Of a stretch of DNA of 64,000 nucleotides, positions 16,576-25,995 are shown piece by piece; the first letter of the stretch is position 1, and each line of letters begins with the position of its first letter. The notes beneath the pieces are model-generated. The model was given only the letters and a program-made list of their open reading frames with translations. It did no database searches and was not told the origin of the DNA. The DNA comes from Hahella chejuensis KCTC 2396. GTDB lineage: Bacteria; Pseudomonadota; Gammaproteobacteria; Pseudomonadales; Oleiphilaceae. The DNA lies in the NCBI RefSeq assembly GCF_000012985.1, contig NC_007645.1, positions 744,001-808,000 on the forward strand, written 5' to 3'. Made by a program: the position numbers and the translations under genes.

Positions 16576-17250
16576 ATGTCGGACTTATTACTGCCTTTGC
16601 TGCAACGCACGTTGCCTCGCAGCGCTCTGCGGGTGGCTGCGCCACCGCTTATTCCTGAAGTTCGTCTGTATTTATTCGACCCTGCGGTGATGGAAGGGCC
16701 ACTCTCTCATGATGAGGCCCAGGCCGTCGTCGCCGAACCGGCCTATTGGAGTTTTTGTTGGGCCAGCGGGCAGGTGTTGGCGCGATATATTCTCGATCAT
16801 CCTGAGCTTGTAGCAGGTAAAACGGTGTGGGATATCGGAACAGGATCGGGTTTGGCGGCTATCGCTGCGGCGTTGGCTGGCGCGTCAGTTGTTCTGGCTT
16901 GTGATCTGGATTCGGCTGCGCAAGTCGCGGTGGGGGAGAATGCGGCGCTCAATGGCGTGCGGGTGAGGGTATGTGAGACGCTACCGACCGCCGACAATCC
17001 TGATGTGATCACTGCGGCGGATGTTCTCTATGATCGAGACAATCTGCAATGGTTGCCGGAATGGCGGGATAAAGCGTCTAAAGTGCTGTTAGCGGATTCG
17101 CGGGTGCGTAATCTGGCTGCGCCTGGATATGAGCTGAAGAAGACAGCATCCGGCAGAACGTTCCCTGATCTCAATGAGTTCGACGAGTTTAATGAAGTGA
17201 GAATTTACGAGAGCGGACGCCATATCCAAGACGAAAAAAAAGGCGACTAA
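16576..17250 (+). CDS. NNT1/ETFB-lysine-type SAM methyltransferase
   Basis: A 224-residue class I methyltransferase. The SAM-binding motif WDIGTGSGLAAIAAA begins near residue 85, with the acidic motif II ACDLDS near 114 and VLYDRDNL near 152. EPAYWSFCWASGQVLARYI before motif I is typical of the COG3897 protein N-terminal/lysine methyltransferase family, which includes the electron-transfer flavoprotein beta-subunit methyltransferase. The protein substrate is inferred, not shown. The gene stands alone between divergent mscS and a convergent VanZ-like gene. Confidence 0.8.
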   Translation: MSDLLLPLLQRTLPRSALRVAAPPLIPEVRLYLFDPAVMEGPLSHDEAQAVVAEPAYWSFCWASGQVLARYILDHPELVAGKTVWDIGTGSGLAAIAAALAGASVVLACDLDSAAQVAVGENAALNGVRVRVCETLPTADNPDVITAADVLYDRDNLQWLPEWRDKASKVLLADSRVRNLAAPGYELKKTASGRTFPDLNEFDEFNEVRIYESGRHIQDEKKGD

Positions 17251-17261
17251 TCAGGTCGCCT
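17234..17261 (-). terminator. Terminator facing the minus strand
   Basis: AGGCGAC at 17241-17247 pairs with GTCGCCT at 17255-17261. On the minus strand the stem is followed by eight T, giving a textbook terminator for transcripts arriving from the VanZ-like gene side. It overlaps the last codons of the methyltransferase gene. Confidence 0.8.
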
Positions 17262-17726
17262 CATTTGGAATAGGTTTTGGATTCCCATCCGCCGTTCCTT
17301 GGTAAAGCGCCATCCTGTGCGCCAACTTTGTCCTATTTTATTCCTGGATTAACTCCAAAAATTCCCTCAAGCATCATTCCTTATCCTTGCTTCCCTTCGC
17401 TTCCTGCGAAGAAACCATCCTGGCTGGATTCCATTTCCTTGTCTGCCTTGACGGTTGTAAATATACCTCGGGCCGAATGACGTTTTGGTGACAATCATCA
17501 AACGCGGGTGCGCCGCTTAACAAGGTCTGTTTATTAAAAGTTATATAAAACAATGTGTTATGAAATATCTCAGCAAGTGAATCCGTAATGATTACAGTAA
17601 CTTCCGCTAATTTCCTACGTCTTTGTGAGATATCTCTTACAAACTTTTGGGCTGATTTCTTACTACTAATACATTAGTGCATTTTCTGTAGAAGCCTGCT
17701 TATTGAGGAAATTCTCCCCGGCGGCT
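17262..17726. other. A/T-rich non-coding region with palindromes
   Basis: About 465 bases between convergent genes with no credible coding sequence. The right half is visibly richer in A/T than the surroundings and holds GAAATATCTC (17562-17571), the perfect palindrome GAGATATCTC (17627-17636) and ACTAATACATTAGT (17665-17678). These could be binding sites or stems of a small RNA. Function unknown. Confidence 0.4.
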
Positions 17727-18146
17727 TCAGTGGGAGACTTTGGGTGGACGGGCGGAGACCACCAGCCAGTTCGCCAGGAATACGCCCATCGCAATGCCGA
17801 TAGTATTGGCCACAATATCTCCCAGGCTTCCATCCCGATAGGGAATCAAGCTTTGCAGGCCTTCAATGAGTAAGCCATAGCAAGTCATGGCGATAAAAAC
17901 ATGAAAGCCCCGGCTATTTTGGTGACTCCACATGGCCATCCCGCTCATTACGGCGAAGGAAAACGCATGTCGTATTTTATCGTTAACCGTTCCCAATGGT
18001 GTGTACTCATTGGGCGTGAGTGCGATGACGAGTCCTACCGCCATAAGTGCGTAGAAGGCGACGCGGGCGGGCCAATGCCCTCCAAGAAGGATCAAGCTTT
18101 TATATAATTGAGACAATCTGAACATGCGGAAGCGTTTCCCAGGCAT
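17727..18146 (-). CDS. VanZ-like membrane protein
   Basis: A 139-residue protein with about four membrane helices. The segments NDKIRHAFSFAVMSG and EGLQSLIPYRDGSLGDIVANTIG match the VanZ-like family, whose members include a glycopeptide-resistance accessory protein but are otherwise uncharacterised. The start is uncertain: ATG at 18146 gives the product named here, and ATG at 18125 would remove seven residues. Neither has a strong ribosome site. Its 5' end lies only 6 bases from the divergent DUF2971-like gene, so the two promoters must overlap the opposite genes. Confidence 0.75.
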   Translation of the reverse strand: MPGKRFRMFRLSQLYKSLILLGGHWPARVAFYALMAVGLVIALTPNEYTPLGTVNDKIRHAFSFAVMSGMAMWSHQNSRGFHVFIAMTCYGLLIEGLQSLIPYRDGSLGDIVANTIGIAMGVFLANWLVVSARPPKVSH

Positions 18147-18152
18147 CAAAAC

Positions 18153-18968
18153 ATGAAATTATATCTGTACGCCAACAAGCTGAGCATTACCATCTTGAGA
18201 GAAGGCAAATTGCCTTTACTTGGGCTGGCTGGCTTACACGACCCTTTTCTGATTCCAGAGCTTCCCGTGGCGGCGCCCCCTGTCAGAGATATCACACAAG
18301 CGGAGTTCGTGGCGGAAGTAAGGAGGCAATATGACGCCCTTCCAGAGGATCTGAGCAGTCTGGTCACGTTCGAGTACTATGTGCAGCAGGCCAAGCATAA
18401 GCGTAAAGAGATTGAAGCGATTTTATTGCAGGGCGCAGCGAGCGAACCCTTGTTTCTCAGTCCTCGGTTTTTGCTTTCGTTGGGCGTTCTCAGTCTGTTT
18501 GAATCTGTTGAGAGCGTTGCGCTTTGGCGGTTTCAGGGAGATCGCCACCGGGGCGTCGCATTACAGATAGATCCTGGCAAGGCGGGATTTTTGGAAGCGC
18601 ATTATCAAGACTGCCCGCAGACGTTCAAAAAAGTCGAGTATTGTGATGAGAGGCCGCAAACCGGCGCATTCGGTTTTAGCCCTTTGTTCCAGCGCTCAAC
18701 GGAGTTTTCCGGGGAGGGGGAGTGGCGCCTGTTGCGTCCGCTGGATACGGGACAGAAGCAAATACAATGGGATGGTGAGGCATTGTCCCTTTGTAAGTTT
18801 CCCTCCAACGCCATATCTGCGATCATGTTCGGCTGCGCTGTGGACCCTGAACTGCGGGATGCGTTGACGCAACTGCTTCAGGTGGATATGCGCTACCGTC
18901 ATTTACAGACATTTCAAATGAAAATGAGCGCGTCCCGGTTTCGCTTGAGTGCGGAGCCTTTAAACTGA
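18153..18968 (+). CDS. DUF2971-like protein
   Basis: A 271-residue soluble protein. The N-terminus (MKLYLYANKLS, then LAGLHDPF) has the LYKY...DPF arrangement of DUF2971, a family of unknown function often encoded singly. A segment with FLSPRFLLSLGVLSLFES and later RGVALQIDP is consistent with that family. The ATG at 18153 puts this conserved motif at the N-terminus; the frame is open 45 bases further upstream, overlapping the VanZ-like gene. Assignment rests on motif memory only. Confidence 0.6.
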   Translation: MKLYLYANKLSITILREGKLPLLGLAGLHDPFLIPELPVAAPPVRDITQAEFVAEVRRQYDALPEDLSSLVTFEYYVQQAKHKRKEIEAILLQGAASEPLFLSPRFLLSLGVLSLFESVESVALWRFQGDRHRGVALQIDPGKAGFLEAHYQDCPQTFKKVEYCDERPQTGAFGFSPLFQRSTEFSGEGEWRLLRPLDTGQKQIQWDGEALSLCKFPSNAISAIMFGCAVDPELRDALTQLLQVDMRYRHLQTFQMKMSASRFRLSAEPLN

Positions 18969-19020
18969 GCTTAACGGCGTTTCTCACTAATTTTTTGTAT
19001 GAGGCAGAAAGGAAAAGAGC

Positions 19021-19794
19021 GTGAAATTATTCGCTAAAGGTTTTAACGACCTGCTGGAAGGGTTTCGCCTGATTCAGCATCCCAAACTGCGGGTCTTTGT
19101 CATTATCCCTTTGATTATCAATATATTGGTGTTTGTCGGCTTTATCTGGGGCATGAGCGCGTACTTCTCCGGTTGGGTGGACGCCATGGTCAGTTGGCTA
19201 CCGGATTGGTTGTCTTTCTTGCGCTGGCTGGTATGGCTGGTCTTCGCCATTCTGGTGGGCGTACTGGTGTTTTATACCTTTGTGTTTGTGGCCACCCTGG
19301 TCGGCGCTCCTTTTTACGGCTTGCTGGCGGAACAGACGCAGAAGCTGCTGACCGGCAAAGAGGTGGATGAAGACACGCCCTGGAAGCAGGTGATCATGAA
19401 TATTCCCGCCAGTGTTTGGCGTGAGATCAAGAAGCTTCTTTATTATCTTCCTCGTGCGCTGGGGTTATTATTGCTCAGCTTCATCCCTGTGGTGAACTTG
19501 GTGTCGCCGTTACTTTGGGCGGTATTCTCCTCCTGGATCATGGCGCTTGAGTTTGTGGACTACCCTGCGGATAACAACAAGCGCAAGATTGATGACGTGA
19601 TTCGTTTCATGCGCGAGCGTCGCAGTCGGACGCTGGGCTTCGGTTTAGGCGTTTGGGGCAGTACTTTGATTCCTATCGTGAATTTGGTGTCCATGCAGGC
19701 GGCGGTCGCCGGCGGCGTTAAATTCTGGCTGGAAGAGCACGGTCAGTTACCTAAAGCGAACCCCGCTTCTGGCGCTGGAGTAGCGGTGAGGTGA
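19021..19794 (+). CDS. cysZ: Sulfate transporter CysZ
   Basis: A 257-residue inner-membrane protein that imports sulfate for cysteine synthesis. The N-terminal FNDLLEGFRLIQHPKLR and the later GAPFYGLLAEQ are characteristic of CysZ, and the hydrophobic pattern gives about four long membrane helices. The start codon is GTG, supported by AGGAAAAGAG ending a few bases before it. It is not next to other cysteine genes. A hairpin follows at 19804. Confidence 0.92.
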   Translation: MKLFAKGFNDLLEGFRLIQHPKLRVFVIIPLIINILVFVGFIWGMSAYFSGWVDAMVSWLPDWLSFLRWLVWLVFAILVGVLVFYTFVFVATLVGAPFYGLLAEQTQKLLTGKEVDEDTPWKQVIMNIPASVWREIKKLLYYLPRALGLLLLSFIPVVNLVSPLLWAVFSSWIMALEFVDYPADNNKRKIDDVIRFMRERRSRTLGFGLGVWGSTLIPIVNLVSMQAAVAGGVKFWLEEHGQLPKANPASGAGVAVR

Positions 19795-19803
19795 TCCTGC
19801 TGT

Positions 19804-19826
19804 GGCGGCGTGATAGCTACGCCGCC
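19804..19826 (+). terminator. Hairpin after cysZ
   Basis: A perfect 8-bp GC stem (GGCGGCGT with ACGCCGCC) with a 7-base loop, 10 bases after the stop codon. The T tract is weak, so it is a candidate. Confidence 0.55.
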
Positions 19827-19909
19827 GCTTAAGTACTGAATAAAGTGGGAATTTTGTCAGACAGTGCTAGCCTTATAGTTATGTGATTAACGGAAAGTGT
19901 AGCTCTGAC

Positions 19910-20788
19910 ATGGCTTTAAAGGTGTTGGTGGTTGATGACGCGAGTTTCGTCCGTGATATGGTCAAGCGGGCGATGCGAACCTATTTTCCTCAGGTGACGG
20001 TGGAAGAAGCCATCAACGGGAAAAAAGCGCAGATCCTGATGAACAAGACGCACTATGACCTCATCCTGTGCGACTGGGAAATGCCGGAAATGTCAGGACT
20101 TGAGCTGTTGCAGTGGGCGCGTGGACAAGACGCCTACAAGAAAACGCCTTTCGTCATGGTGACCAGCCGGGGGGATCGTGGCCATGTGGTGGAGGCGGTG
20201 CAAAGCGGCGTTTCCGATTATCTGGGAAAGCCCTTCAGTCCTGAAATGCTGGCGCAGAAGGTCAATAAGCAACTGGCCGCCAAGCTTAAACGCGCTGCAG
20301 GTGAAAAGTCCTCTTCGGCCCGTCCGGGTTCTGATTCCGCTTCCGTATTGATGCAGGCGTCTGACAGCGCCAAGCAGGCCTCGGCGCCGGCCGTGACGCC
20401 AGGACCGTTTGCTGACAGCGCGGCCCTGTTGACTGGCGGCCCCACATCCCCTAAAAAATCAGCGCCGGACCCAACGTCAGGCAAGAAAGCGCTGGCGCAG
20501 ATTCGTTTTGCTGAATTCAACCTGCCCTGCGTGATAAAAGCCATTACCCTGACGGAAGTGAAGGTCATCGCCAAGCGGGGGCAGAAGTTCCCGATGATCC
20601 TTGATCCTGCGGTAGTGGATATAGAAGTCGACGATGGCGAGACCCTGGAGCGGATCAACGGCTACGTGCATATGCTGCAGGCGGTGGAGAAGCGAGTGGA
20701 TACCGACTTTATCAGCATTGTTATTCGGTTTGTGGATGAAGACCCGGATAAGATGGCGTCGTTATCCAAGTTTATCGCCAAATTCTAG
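19910..20788 (+). CDS. Response regulator with CheY domain and a C-terminal PilZ-like domain
   Basis: A 292-residue cytoplasmic protein. The receiver domain shows LVVDDAS, the phosphoacceptor Asp55 in LCDWEMPE and the lysine of YLGKPFSPE. A linker of about 70 residues rich in Ser, Ala and Pro follows, then a beta-rich domain of about 100 residues starting near LAQIRFAEFNLP. The last domain resembles a degenerate PilZ or other small beta barrel; the RxxxR and DxSxxG c-di-GMP motifs are not evident. No kinase gene is adjacent apart from convergent phoR. A GTG at 19883 is a possible alternative start. Confidence 0.8.
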   Translation: MALKVLVVDDASFVRDMVKRAMRTYFPQVTVEEAINGKKAQILMNKTHYDLILCDWEMPEMSGLELLQWARGQDAYKKTPFVMVTSRGDRGHVVEAVQSGVSDYLGKPFSPEMLAQKVNKQLAAKLKRAAGEKSSSARPGSDSASVLMQASDSAKQASAPAVTPGPFADSAALLTGGPTSPKKSAPDPTSGKKALAQIRFAEFNLPCVIKAITLTEVKVIAKRGQKFPMILDPAVVDIEVDDGETLERINGYVHMLQAVEKRVDTDFISIVIRFVDEDPDKMASLSKFIAKF

Positions 20789-20794
20789 ACTTAT

Positions 20795-22123
20795 TTAATC
20801 CCTCACGTCCTCGGCTTCCGCCAACGCTTCCGCAGACGCCATGCGGGTGCGCGGGAAGTGGCAGGTAAAAGTGCTGCCTGCGCCGATGTGGCTGGTGATT
20901 TCCAGCTCTCCGTCATGATTGATCAGGACATGTTTGACGATTGCGAGGCCCAGGCCTGTGCCGCCAGTGTCTGCGGCCCTTGAAGGGTCGGCGCGGTAAA
21001 AACGTTCCGTCAGTCTGGGGATGTGCAGGGGGTCAATGCCGATGCCGCTGTCCCTCACGGCGAAATGCACGCCTTTCTTATCCTCGAACCAGCGCACCCG
21101 AATTTCGCCATTGGGAGGTGTGTATTTCACCGCGTTCATAACGATGTTGGAAAAGGCGCTGTGTAGTTGCGTTTCGTTGCCGGTAAGCCCGGCTGCGCTC
21201 TCCAGACTCAACTCTATGCGATGGCCTTTTTCCTGACTCAGGGCGCGGGCGTCGTCGCAGATGGCGCGTAGCATGCTGTCCACATCCACCAGCGTGGCTT
21301 TGAAGTTGGAGCCGTCATTTTCAATGCGGGACAGCAGCAGTAAATCGTTGACCAGCGCTTCCATACGCTGCGCCTGCTGTTGCATTTGATTCATGGCGCG
21401 ATTCCAGCGCGGAGGTAATTCGTCGGCATTATCGATGAGGGTTTCCAGATAGCCTGATATGACCGTCAATGGCGTGCGCAACTCATGTGATACGTTAGAG
21501 ACGAAGTCTCGTCGCATCTCTTCCAGACGGTACAGGCGCGTCACGTCCTGCACCAATAGCAAACGATCGTCTTCTCCGAACAGTGTGATATGAAACTGTA
21601 ACTTCAGGTTGGGATTATTGGGGGCGTTGAGGATCAACGGTTCCTGGTATTTCTTGGAAGCGAAGTAGCGTTTAAAAATGGGGGTGCGGATCAGGTTATA
21701 GATGAGCTGGCCGCGGTCAGTCGGGTACTTGAAGCCCAGCAGTTTCTCCGCGGATTGGTTCCACCAGTCCATAGCGCCCTCGCTGTTGGTCATGACGACG
21801 GCGTCTTTAAGGGCGTTGGTGGATTCCTGGATGCGGTCGATCATGGCTTGCAGCCGATCGCGGGAGCGATAGTGCTGAACCTGGAGGCGATGTATGCCAT
21901 CGAACAGGTCTCCCCAGAGTCCGCGACTTTCGGGAGGGTCTTCCATTTTCGCCTGATACAGCCAGCGATGCATGCGAAACGCCTGGGTGAGCGTCCATCC
22001 CAGGTAGGCGGTAAGGCCGAACACTAGCGCCCAGGCCACTGAACCGATAATAAGGCCGACAATGATACAGCCCAGCAAACTGTAAACCAGTAGCCGTACA
22101 TAATGACGCCAGTGATTGCGCAT
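20795..22123 (-). CDS. phoR: Phosphate regulon sensor kinase PhoR
   Basis: Inner-membrane histidine kinase that phosphorylates PhoB under phosphate starvation. Two membrane helices occupy about residues 10-45 with almost no periplasmic loop, as in E. coli PhoR, whose length of about 430 is close to the 442 here. A PAS domain spans about 100-200, His213 in VSHELRTPLT is the phosphorylation site, and the ATP-binding domain ends with GGTGLGLAIVKHVL. It lies 56 bases after phoB on the same strand, and the pair is preceded by a Pho box, implying autoregulation. Partners PhoU and PstCAB are encoded at 0.5-6.2 kb. Confidence 0.95.
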   Translation of the reverse strand: MRNHWRHYVRLLVYSLLGCIIVGLIIGSVAWALVFGLTAYLGWTLTQAFRMHRWLYQAKMEDPPESRGLWGDLFDGIHRLQVQHYRSRDRLQAMIDRIQESTNALKDAVVMTNSEGAMDWWNQSAEKLLGFKYPTDRGQLIYNLIRTPIFKRYFASKKYQEPLILNAPNNPNLKLQFHITLFGEDDRLLLVQDVTRLYRLEEMRRDFVSNVSHELRTPLTVISGYLETLIDNADELPPRWNRAMNQMQQQAQRMEALVNDLLLLSRIENDGSNFKATLVDVDSMLRAICDDARALSQEKGHRIELSLESAAGLTGNETQLHSAFSNIVMNAVKYTPPNGEIRVRWFEDKKGVHFAVRDSGIGIDPLHIPRLTERFYRADPSRAADTGGTGLGLAIVKHVLINHDGELEITSHIGAGSTFTCHFPRTRMASAEALAEAEDVRD

Positions 22124-22179
22124 GCGTTTTATGAATACTTCTTTTGGAATTATTTATTATTTAAGACGGATCGCGGCGC

Positions 22180-22872
22180 TTATGGCGCTCGAGTCGAAAA
22201 GCGATAGCCCGTCCCACGCACGGTTTGAACCAAGTGATGATGACTGGGCTCCAGCGCCTTACGTAAACGTCGAATATGCACGTCCACCGTGCGTTCCTCC
22301 ACGTAGACGTTGCCGCCCCAAACCTGATCCAAAAGCTGCCCGCGAGTATACACCCGTTCCTGATGCGTCATAAAGAACTGCAGGAGCTTGTATTCCGTGG
22401 GGCCCATGTTGAGCGCATCGCCCTTGGCGGTGACGCGGTGGCACACAGGATCGAGGCGCAGTCCTTCGACTTCAATGGGGGTTTCCATGCCTTGTACGGC
22501 GGTGCGGCGCAGCACTGCTTTCAGGCGCGCGACCAGTTCTCTGGGGGAGAATGGTTTGGTGATGTAATCGTCTGCGCCTACTTCCAAACCCTGGACTTTG
22601 TTGTCCTCTTCGGTTTTGGCGGTGAGCATGATGAGAGGGATTTCGGAGGTGTTCTGGTCGCGCTTCAATCTGCGTGCGAATTCAATGCCGCTGACGCCGG
22701 GAAGCATCCAGTCCAGCAGTATGAGGTCCGGCTTCTGATCTATGATCAATGCGTGCGCTTCCCGCGCGTCCCCTGCCTCCAGGTAGTCATAGTCGGCCAT
22801 TTCCAGAGCGACTGCGATCATTTCCCGGATGGCGGGCTCATCGTCCACAATGAGAACTTGTTTGCTAGCCAT
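22180..22872 (-). CDS. phoB: Phosphate regulon response regulator PhoB
   Basis: A 230-residue OmpR-family transcription factor that binds Pho boxes. The receiver has VDDEP and the phosphoacceptor Asp54 in LLDWMLPG; the DNA-binding winged helix ends with [17 protein letters not shown] and RGTGYRF. The ATG at 22872 follows AAGGTG at a normal distance; an in-frame ATG three codons earlier is less likely. A Pho box lies 51 bases upstream, so the gene should be induced by its own product. It is the likely regulator of the pst promoter at 460-477. Confidence 0.96.
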   Translation of the reverse strand: MASKQVLIVDDEPAIREMIAVALEMADYDYLEAGDAREAHALIIDQKPDLILLDWMLPGVSGIEFARRLKRDQNTSEIPLIMLTAKTEEDNKVQGLEVGADDYITKPFSPRELVARLKAVLRRTAVQGMETPIEVEGLRLDPVCHRVTAKGDALNMGPTEYKLLQFFMTHQERVYTRGQLLDQVWGGNVYVEERTVDVHIRRLRKALEPSHHHLVQTVRGTGYRFSTRAP

Positions 22873-22904
22873 GCAAAACACCTTTTTGAATACTCGATTG
22901 CCGA

Positions 22905-22911
22905 ATTATTA
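22905..22911 (-). promoter_or_regulatory. -10 element of phoB
   Basis: TAATAAT on the minus strand lies 12 bases after the Pho box, the position expected for a PhoB-dependent promoter without a separate -35. Confidence 0.6.
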
Positions 22912-22923
22912 CAACGGCGTTTT

Positions 22924-22941
22924 GTTACAAGTATATGACAG
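22924..22941 (-). promoter_or_regulatory. Pho box upstream of phoB
   Basis: Read on the minus strand, CTGTCATATACTTGTAAC has two 7-base half-sites (CTGTCAT, TTGTAAC) separated by ATAC. The first half-site is a perfect consensus, and the second is identical to the first half-site of the pst box. Confidence 0.85.
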
Positions 22942-22967
22942 GCGCTTAATTAATGTGATGGAAATGA

Positions 22968-22989
22968 GCCCGGCCGCTTATAGCCGGGC
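22968..22989 (-). terminator. Hairpin between ubiA and phoB
   Basis: GCCCGGC and GCCGGGC form a perfect 7-bp stem with an 8-base loop 19 bases after the ubiA stop codon. The T tract on the minus strand is short (TCATTTCC), so efficiency is uncertain. Confidence 0.5.
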
Positions 22990-23008
22990 AAAGCGAAGCG
23001 GGGTAAGC

Positions 23009-23911
23009 CTAGGGGCGGAATAAAAACTCCAGAACCAAACCAAGGAAAACGGCGGCTCCGACCCAGTGATTGTTGAGGAACGCCTTGAAACAGTGCTGGG
23101 AGCTGCGGTCGCGAATCAAGTGTTGTTGATACACAAACAGCACGGCGACGATGATTAGAGACACCTGATAATAAACGCCCAGTTCGTGTTGCGCGCCAAC
23201 CATGAACAGCACGCCCAGGGTCAATACCTGCAGGCCCGCCACGGCTGCGCGATCCGCCTCGCCAAATAGAATAGCCGTGGACTTGACCCCGATTTTGAGG
23301 TCGTCTTCCCGGTCCGCCATCGCGTACATGGTGTCGTAAGCGACGGTCCACACCACGGTCGCGGTATACAAGAGCCATGCTTGCTGTGGCACTGCGTCGA
23401 GTTCTGCGGCGAAAGCCATGGGGATGCCCCAGGCGAAGGCCGCGCCCAGTACGACCTGGGGCAGGTAAGTGTGGCGTTTCATGAAAGGGTAAGTGGAGGC
23501 CAGCGCCAGCGCTCCGGCTGAGAGGTAAATCGTCAAGGCGTTGGTGAACAGCACCAGGATAAAAGAAACGCCAACTAGAATGCCGAATAAGGTAAGCGCC
23601 TCTTTTTCCGTCACCTGGTTCTGCGCAAACGGACGGCCTTTTGTACGCTCGACGTGCATGTCTATACGGCGATCAGCGTAGTCGTTGATGACGCAGCCGG
23701 CGGAGCGCATCAGTAGCACGCCGAAAACGAAGATGAACAGGTTTTTGAGTGAGGGGGCTCCTTCTGACGCCAGCCATAGCGCCCACAGCGTCGGCCAAAG
23801 CAGCAGGTAAGTTCCGATAGGGCGGTTCAGTCGCGTGAGGCCGATATAAACAGGCAATCTTGCTTTGAATTGCTCCGCTACGGATGGAAGTGGACGCCCT
23901 TGGGATTTCAT
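23009..23911 (-). CDS. ubiA: 4-hydroxybenzoate polyprenyltransferase UbiA
   Basis: Inner-membrane prenyltransferase that attaches the polyprenyl tail to 4-hydroxybenzoate in ubiquinone synthesis. The 300 residues match the family (E. coli 290). The first aspartate-rich motif is [19 protein letters not shown] near residue 75, and the second is [14 protein letters not shown] near 195. About eight membrane helices are visible. The ATG at 23911 is chosen because the protein then starts as UbiA proteins do and AGGATT lies upstream; the frame is open to 24013 inside the antiporter gene. It follows the Kef-type gene by 49 bases. Confidence 0.95.
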   Translation of the reverse strand: MKSQGRPLPSVAEQFKARLPVYIGLTRLNRPIGTYLLLWPTLWALWLASEGAPSLKNLFIFVFGVLLMRSAGCVINDYADRRIDMHVERTKGRPFAQNQVTEKEALTLFGILVGVSFILVLFTNALTIYLSAGALALASTYPFMKRHTYLPQVVLGAAFAWGIPMAFAAELDAVPQQAWLLYTATVVWTVAYDTMYAMADREDDLKIGVKSTAILFGEADRAAVAGLQVLTLGVLFMVGAQHELGVYYQVSLIIVAVLFVYQQHLIRDRSSQHCFKAFLNNHWVGAAVFLGLVLEFLFRP

Positions 23912-23960
23912 AGCCAAACAGAATCCTGATTTAGTGTGTGGTTTGAAACTGCGTTCAAGC

Positions 23961-25934
23961 TCAGCCGCCCAGCAACCTGTTTTCCGCCTGTTCAACCTGA
24001 TCCGCCGAACCATGCAGAATCAGTGTATCGCCGGGCTGCAGAACAAAGTCGCCGGCAGGGTCGAAGAACTCCTCATCTCCGCGCCGAATACTGTCGACAT
24101 TGCAGGCCGCCAGCTTCATCTGCGCCAGAGTGCGATGACAGCTGTAAGCGCCGTCCGGCAGCGTTAGCGCATGCAGTTTTTCCAGCGGCGTACCGTCAGC
24201 GCTGACCAACTGGGAGTTAATGCCCGGGTAATAACCATGCAGCATTTTGTAGCGGTTACGGCGCACTTCCTCAATCTGACGATGGATCTTCCTGGCCGGC
24301 GCGCCCATAAGAGTAAGCACTTGAGTCACCAACATCAAGCTGGCCTCCAGCGTCTCCGGCACGATCTCCGTGGCGCCTGCTTCCTGCAGCAAGGGCATCT
24401 TGGAGTCATCCGCGGTGCGCACCAGAATAGGCACTTTAGAGCCGGTGGAGCGCACCTTACGGATCACCGCCAGGCTTTTGTCCACATCCGCGTAAGTAAT
24501 GATAATCAGTCGTGCTCTCTCCAGGCCCAGGGCCTTGAGGATATCCAATCGCTCGGAATCGCCAAAGTGGACTGGTTCGCCCGCGGCGGCCGCTTCTTTT
24601 ACTCGCACCGGGTCTTTATCCACGGCGGTCATGGGCATGGCGCTACGGCGCATGAAACGGGCGACGGTTTGGCCAACGCGACCAAAACCGCATACGATGG
24701 CGTGTCCTTCCAGCTCGGAACAGGCGTCAGTCAGCGCTTCCACACGGGTCTGGGCTATGCCCTGGTCTTTATTGGACGGGAATCTGGCGCTGAGATGGCG
24801 AGCCAGATTCATCAGCCAGGGCGTCAGGGTGATGCTGAGAATGACCGTGGTGATCACTACTGCGCCGGCTTGCTTGGATATGAGTTGGAACTTTTCTCCC
24901 AGCGCAAACAGGGCGAAGCCAAACTCGCCGCCCTGAGCCAGATAAAGTCCTGTTTTCAGCGCGACGGCTCTGTCTTTCTGATGGCGATAGGCGAGGGCGC
25001 CGATCAGCGTCGCCTTGGCCAGCAGGAGCAGGGCGGTGATAAGTAAGATCCACGGCCAGTTGGCGAGCACTTCCTGAAAGTCGACGATCATACCCACGCT
25101 GATAAAGAACAGGCCCAGCAGAAGGTCGCGGAACGGACGGATATCCGCCTCGATCTGATGTTTATAATGGGTCTCCGACAGCATCATGCCGGCGATGAAA
25201 GCGCCCAGCGCCATGGATAAGCCAAAGCTGTGGGTTAACGCCGCCGCAAGCAGGGACACCATCAGCACAGTCAGAACGAACAGCTCCTCCGAATGAGACT
25301 TGGCGACTTCCGTGAAAATAATCGGCAGCAGGTACTTGCCGATGGCCAGCATCAGGGCGAACAACAGCACGCCTTTACCCAGGGTGATAGCAAGAGCCAA
25401 GGCCAGTGAGCTATCCGAGCCTCCGGCCAGGAACGGAATCAGAATCAAGAAGATAACCGCCGCCAGATCCTGGAACAGCAACACACCCATGGACATGACG
25501 CCGTGAGGCTGGCCCAGTTCGTTACGCTGCACCAGCTCTTTGCTGACTACCGCTGTAGAGGAAAGCGCCAGGGCTCCGGCGATGATAATGGCCTCTTCCG
25601 TACTGGCTTGGAACAGCCGGGCGACGCCAAATATCACCAGGCTGCTCACAGCGACTTGCCAGCCGCCCAGGTTGAACACCACCTTGCGTAAAGCAATCAT
25701 CTTAGCCAGGGAGAACTCCAGCCCAAGGGAGAACAGCAGGAAAACCACGCCAAACTCCGCCAGCACCTGGATGGTTTCCACGTCGTCCACCCAGCCCAAA
25801 GCGGTGGGACCGACGCCGAGACCCACCGCGAGGTAAGCCAGGACAGAGGGAATGTTCATGCGCCGGAACAGCGACGATACGACGACCGCCGCGGTTATCA
25901 GCACCAAAAACTGACTCAGATTAGCTTCATGCAT
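23961..25934 (-). CDS. Kef-type CPA2 monovalent cation/proton antiporter
   Basis: A 657-residue inner-membrane transporter. Residues 1 to about 380 form the Na+/H+ exchanger domain with [28 protein letters not shown] and the LLFQDLAAV motif that is characteristic of Kef-type transporters. A TrkA-N domain begins near 410 with the nucleotide-binding [14 protein letters not shown], and a TrkA-C domain closes the protein. Most likely it moves K+ or Na+ against protons under control of a cytoplasmic ligand. It is closer to YbaL/KefB than to NhaA. No KefF/KefG ancillary gene is adjacent. It lies between hpt and ubiA, all on the minus strand. Confidence 0.9.
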   Translation of the reverse strand: MHEANLSQFLVLITAAVVVSSLFRRMNIPSVLAYLAVGLGVGPTALGWVDDVETIQVLAEFGVVFLLFSLGLEFSLAKMIALRKVVFNLGGWQVAVSSLVIFGVARLFQASTEEAIIIAGALALSSTAVVSKELVQRNELGQPHGVMSMGVLLFQDLAAVIFLILIPFLAGGSDSSLALALAITLGKGVLLFALMLAIGKYLLPIIFTEVAKSHSEELFVLTVLMVSLLAAALTHSFGLSMALGAFIAGMMLSETHYKHQIEADIRPFRDLLLGLFFISVGMIVDFQEVLANWPWILLITALLLLAKATLIGALAYRHQKDRAVALKTGLYLAQGGEFGFALFALGEKFQLISKQAGAVVITTVILSITLTPWLMNLARHLSARFPSNKDQGIAQTRVEALTDACSELEGHAIVCGFGRVGQTVARFMRRSAMPMTAVDKDPVRVKEAAAAGEPVHFGDSERLDILKALGLERARLIIITYADVDKSLAVIRKVRSTGSKVPILVRTADDSKMPLLQEAGATEIVPETLEASLMLVTQVLTLMGAPARKIHRQIEEVRRNRYKMLHGYYPGINSQLVSADGTPLEKLHALTLPDGAYSCHRTLAQMKLAACNVDSIRRGDEEFFDPAGDFVLQPGDTLILHGSADQVEQAENRLLGG

Positions 25935-25995
25935 AAGAGGTAAGGAACCAACATCGCCTGTTAGTGAATTGGTTTAGCGCCCGGGCGGGCTCGGC

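Noticed and set aside
17277-17480. A 67-codon frame in the gap after the methyltransferase.
   Set aside because: Pro/Ser-rich random composition, no ribosome site and no partner in the other direction.
24171-25046. A 291-codon plus-strand frame inside the Kef-type gene, and another at 32188-33012 (minus) inside the metallohydrolase gene.
   Set aside because: Both have no recognisable motif or ribosome site and are antisense shadows of well-supported genes.
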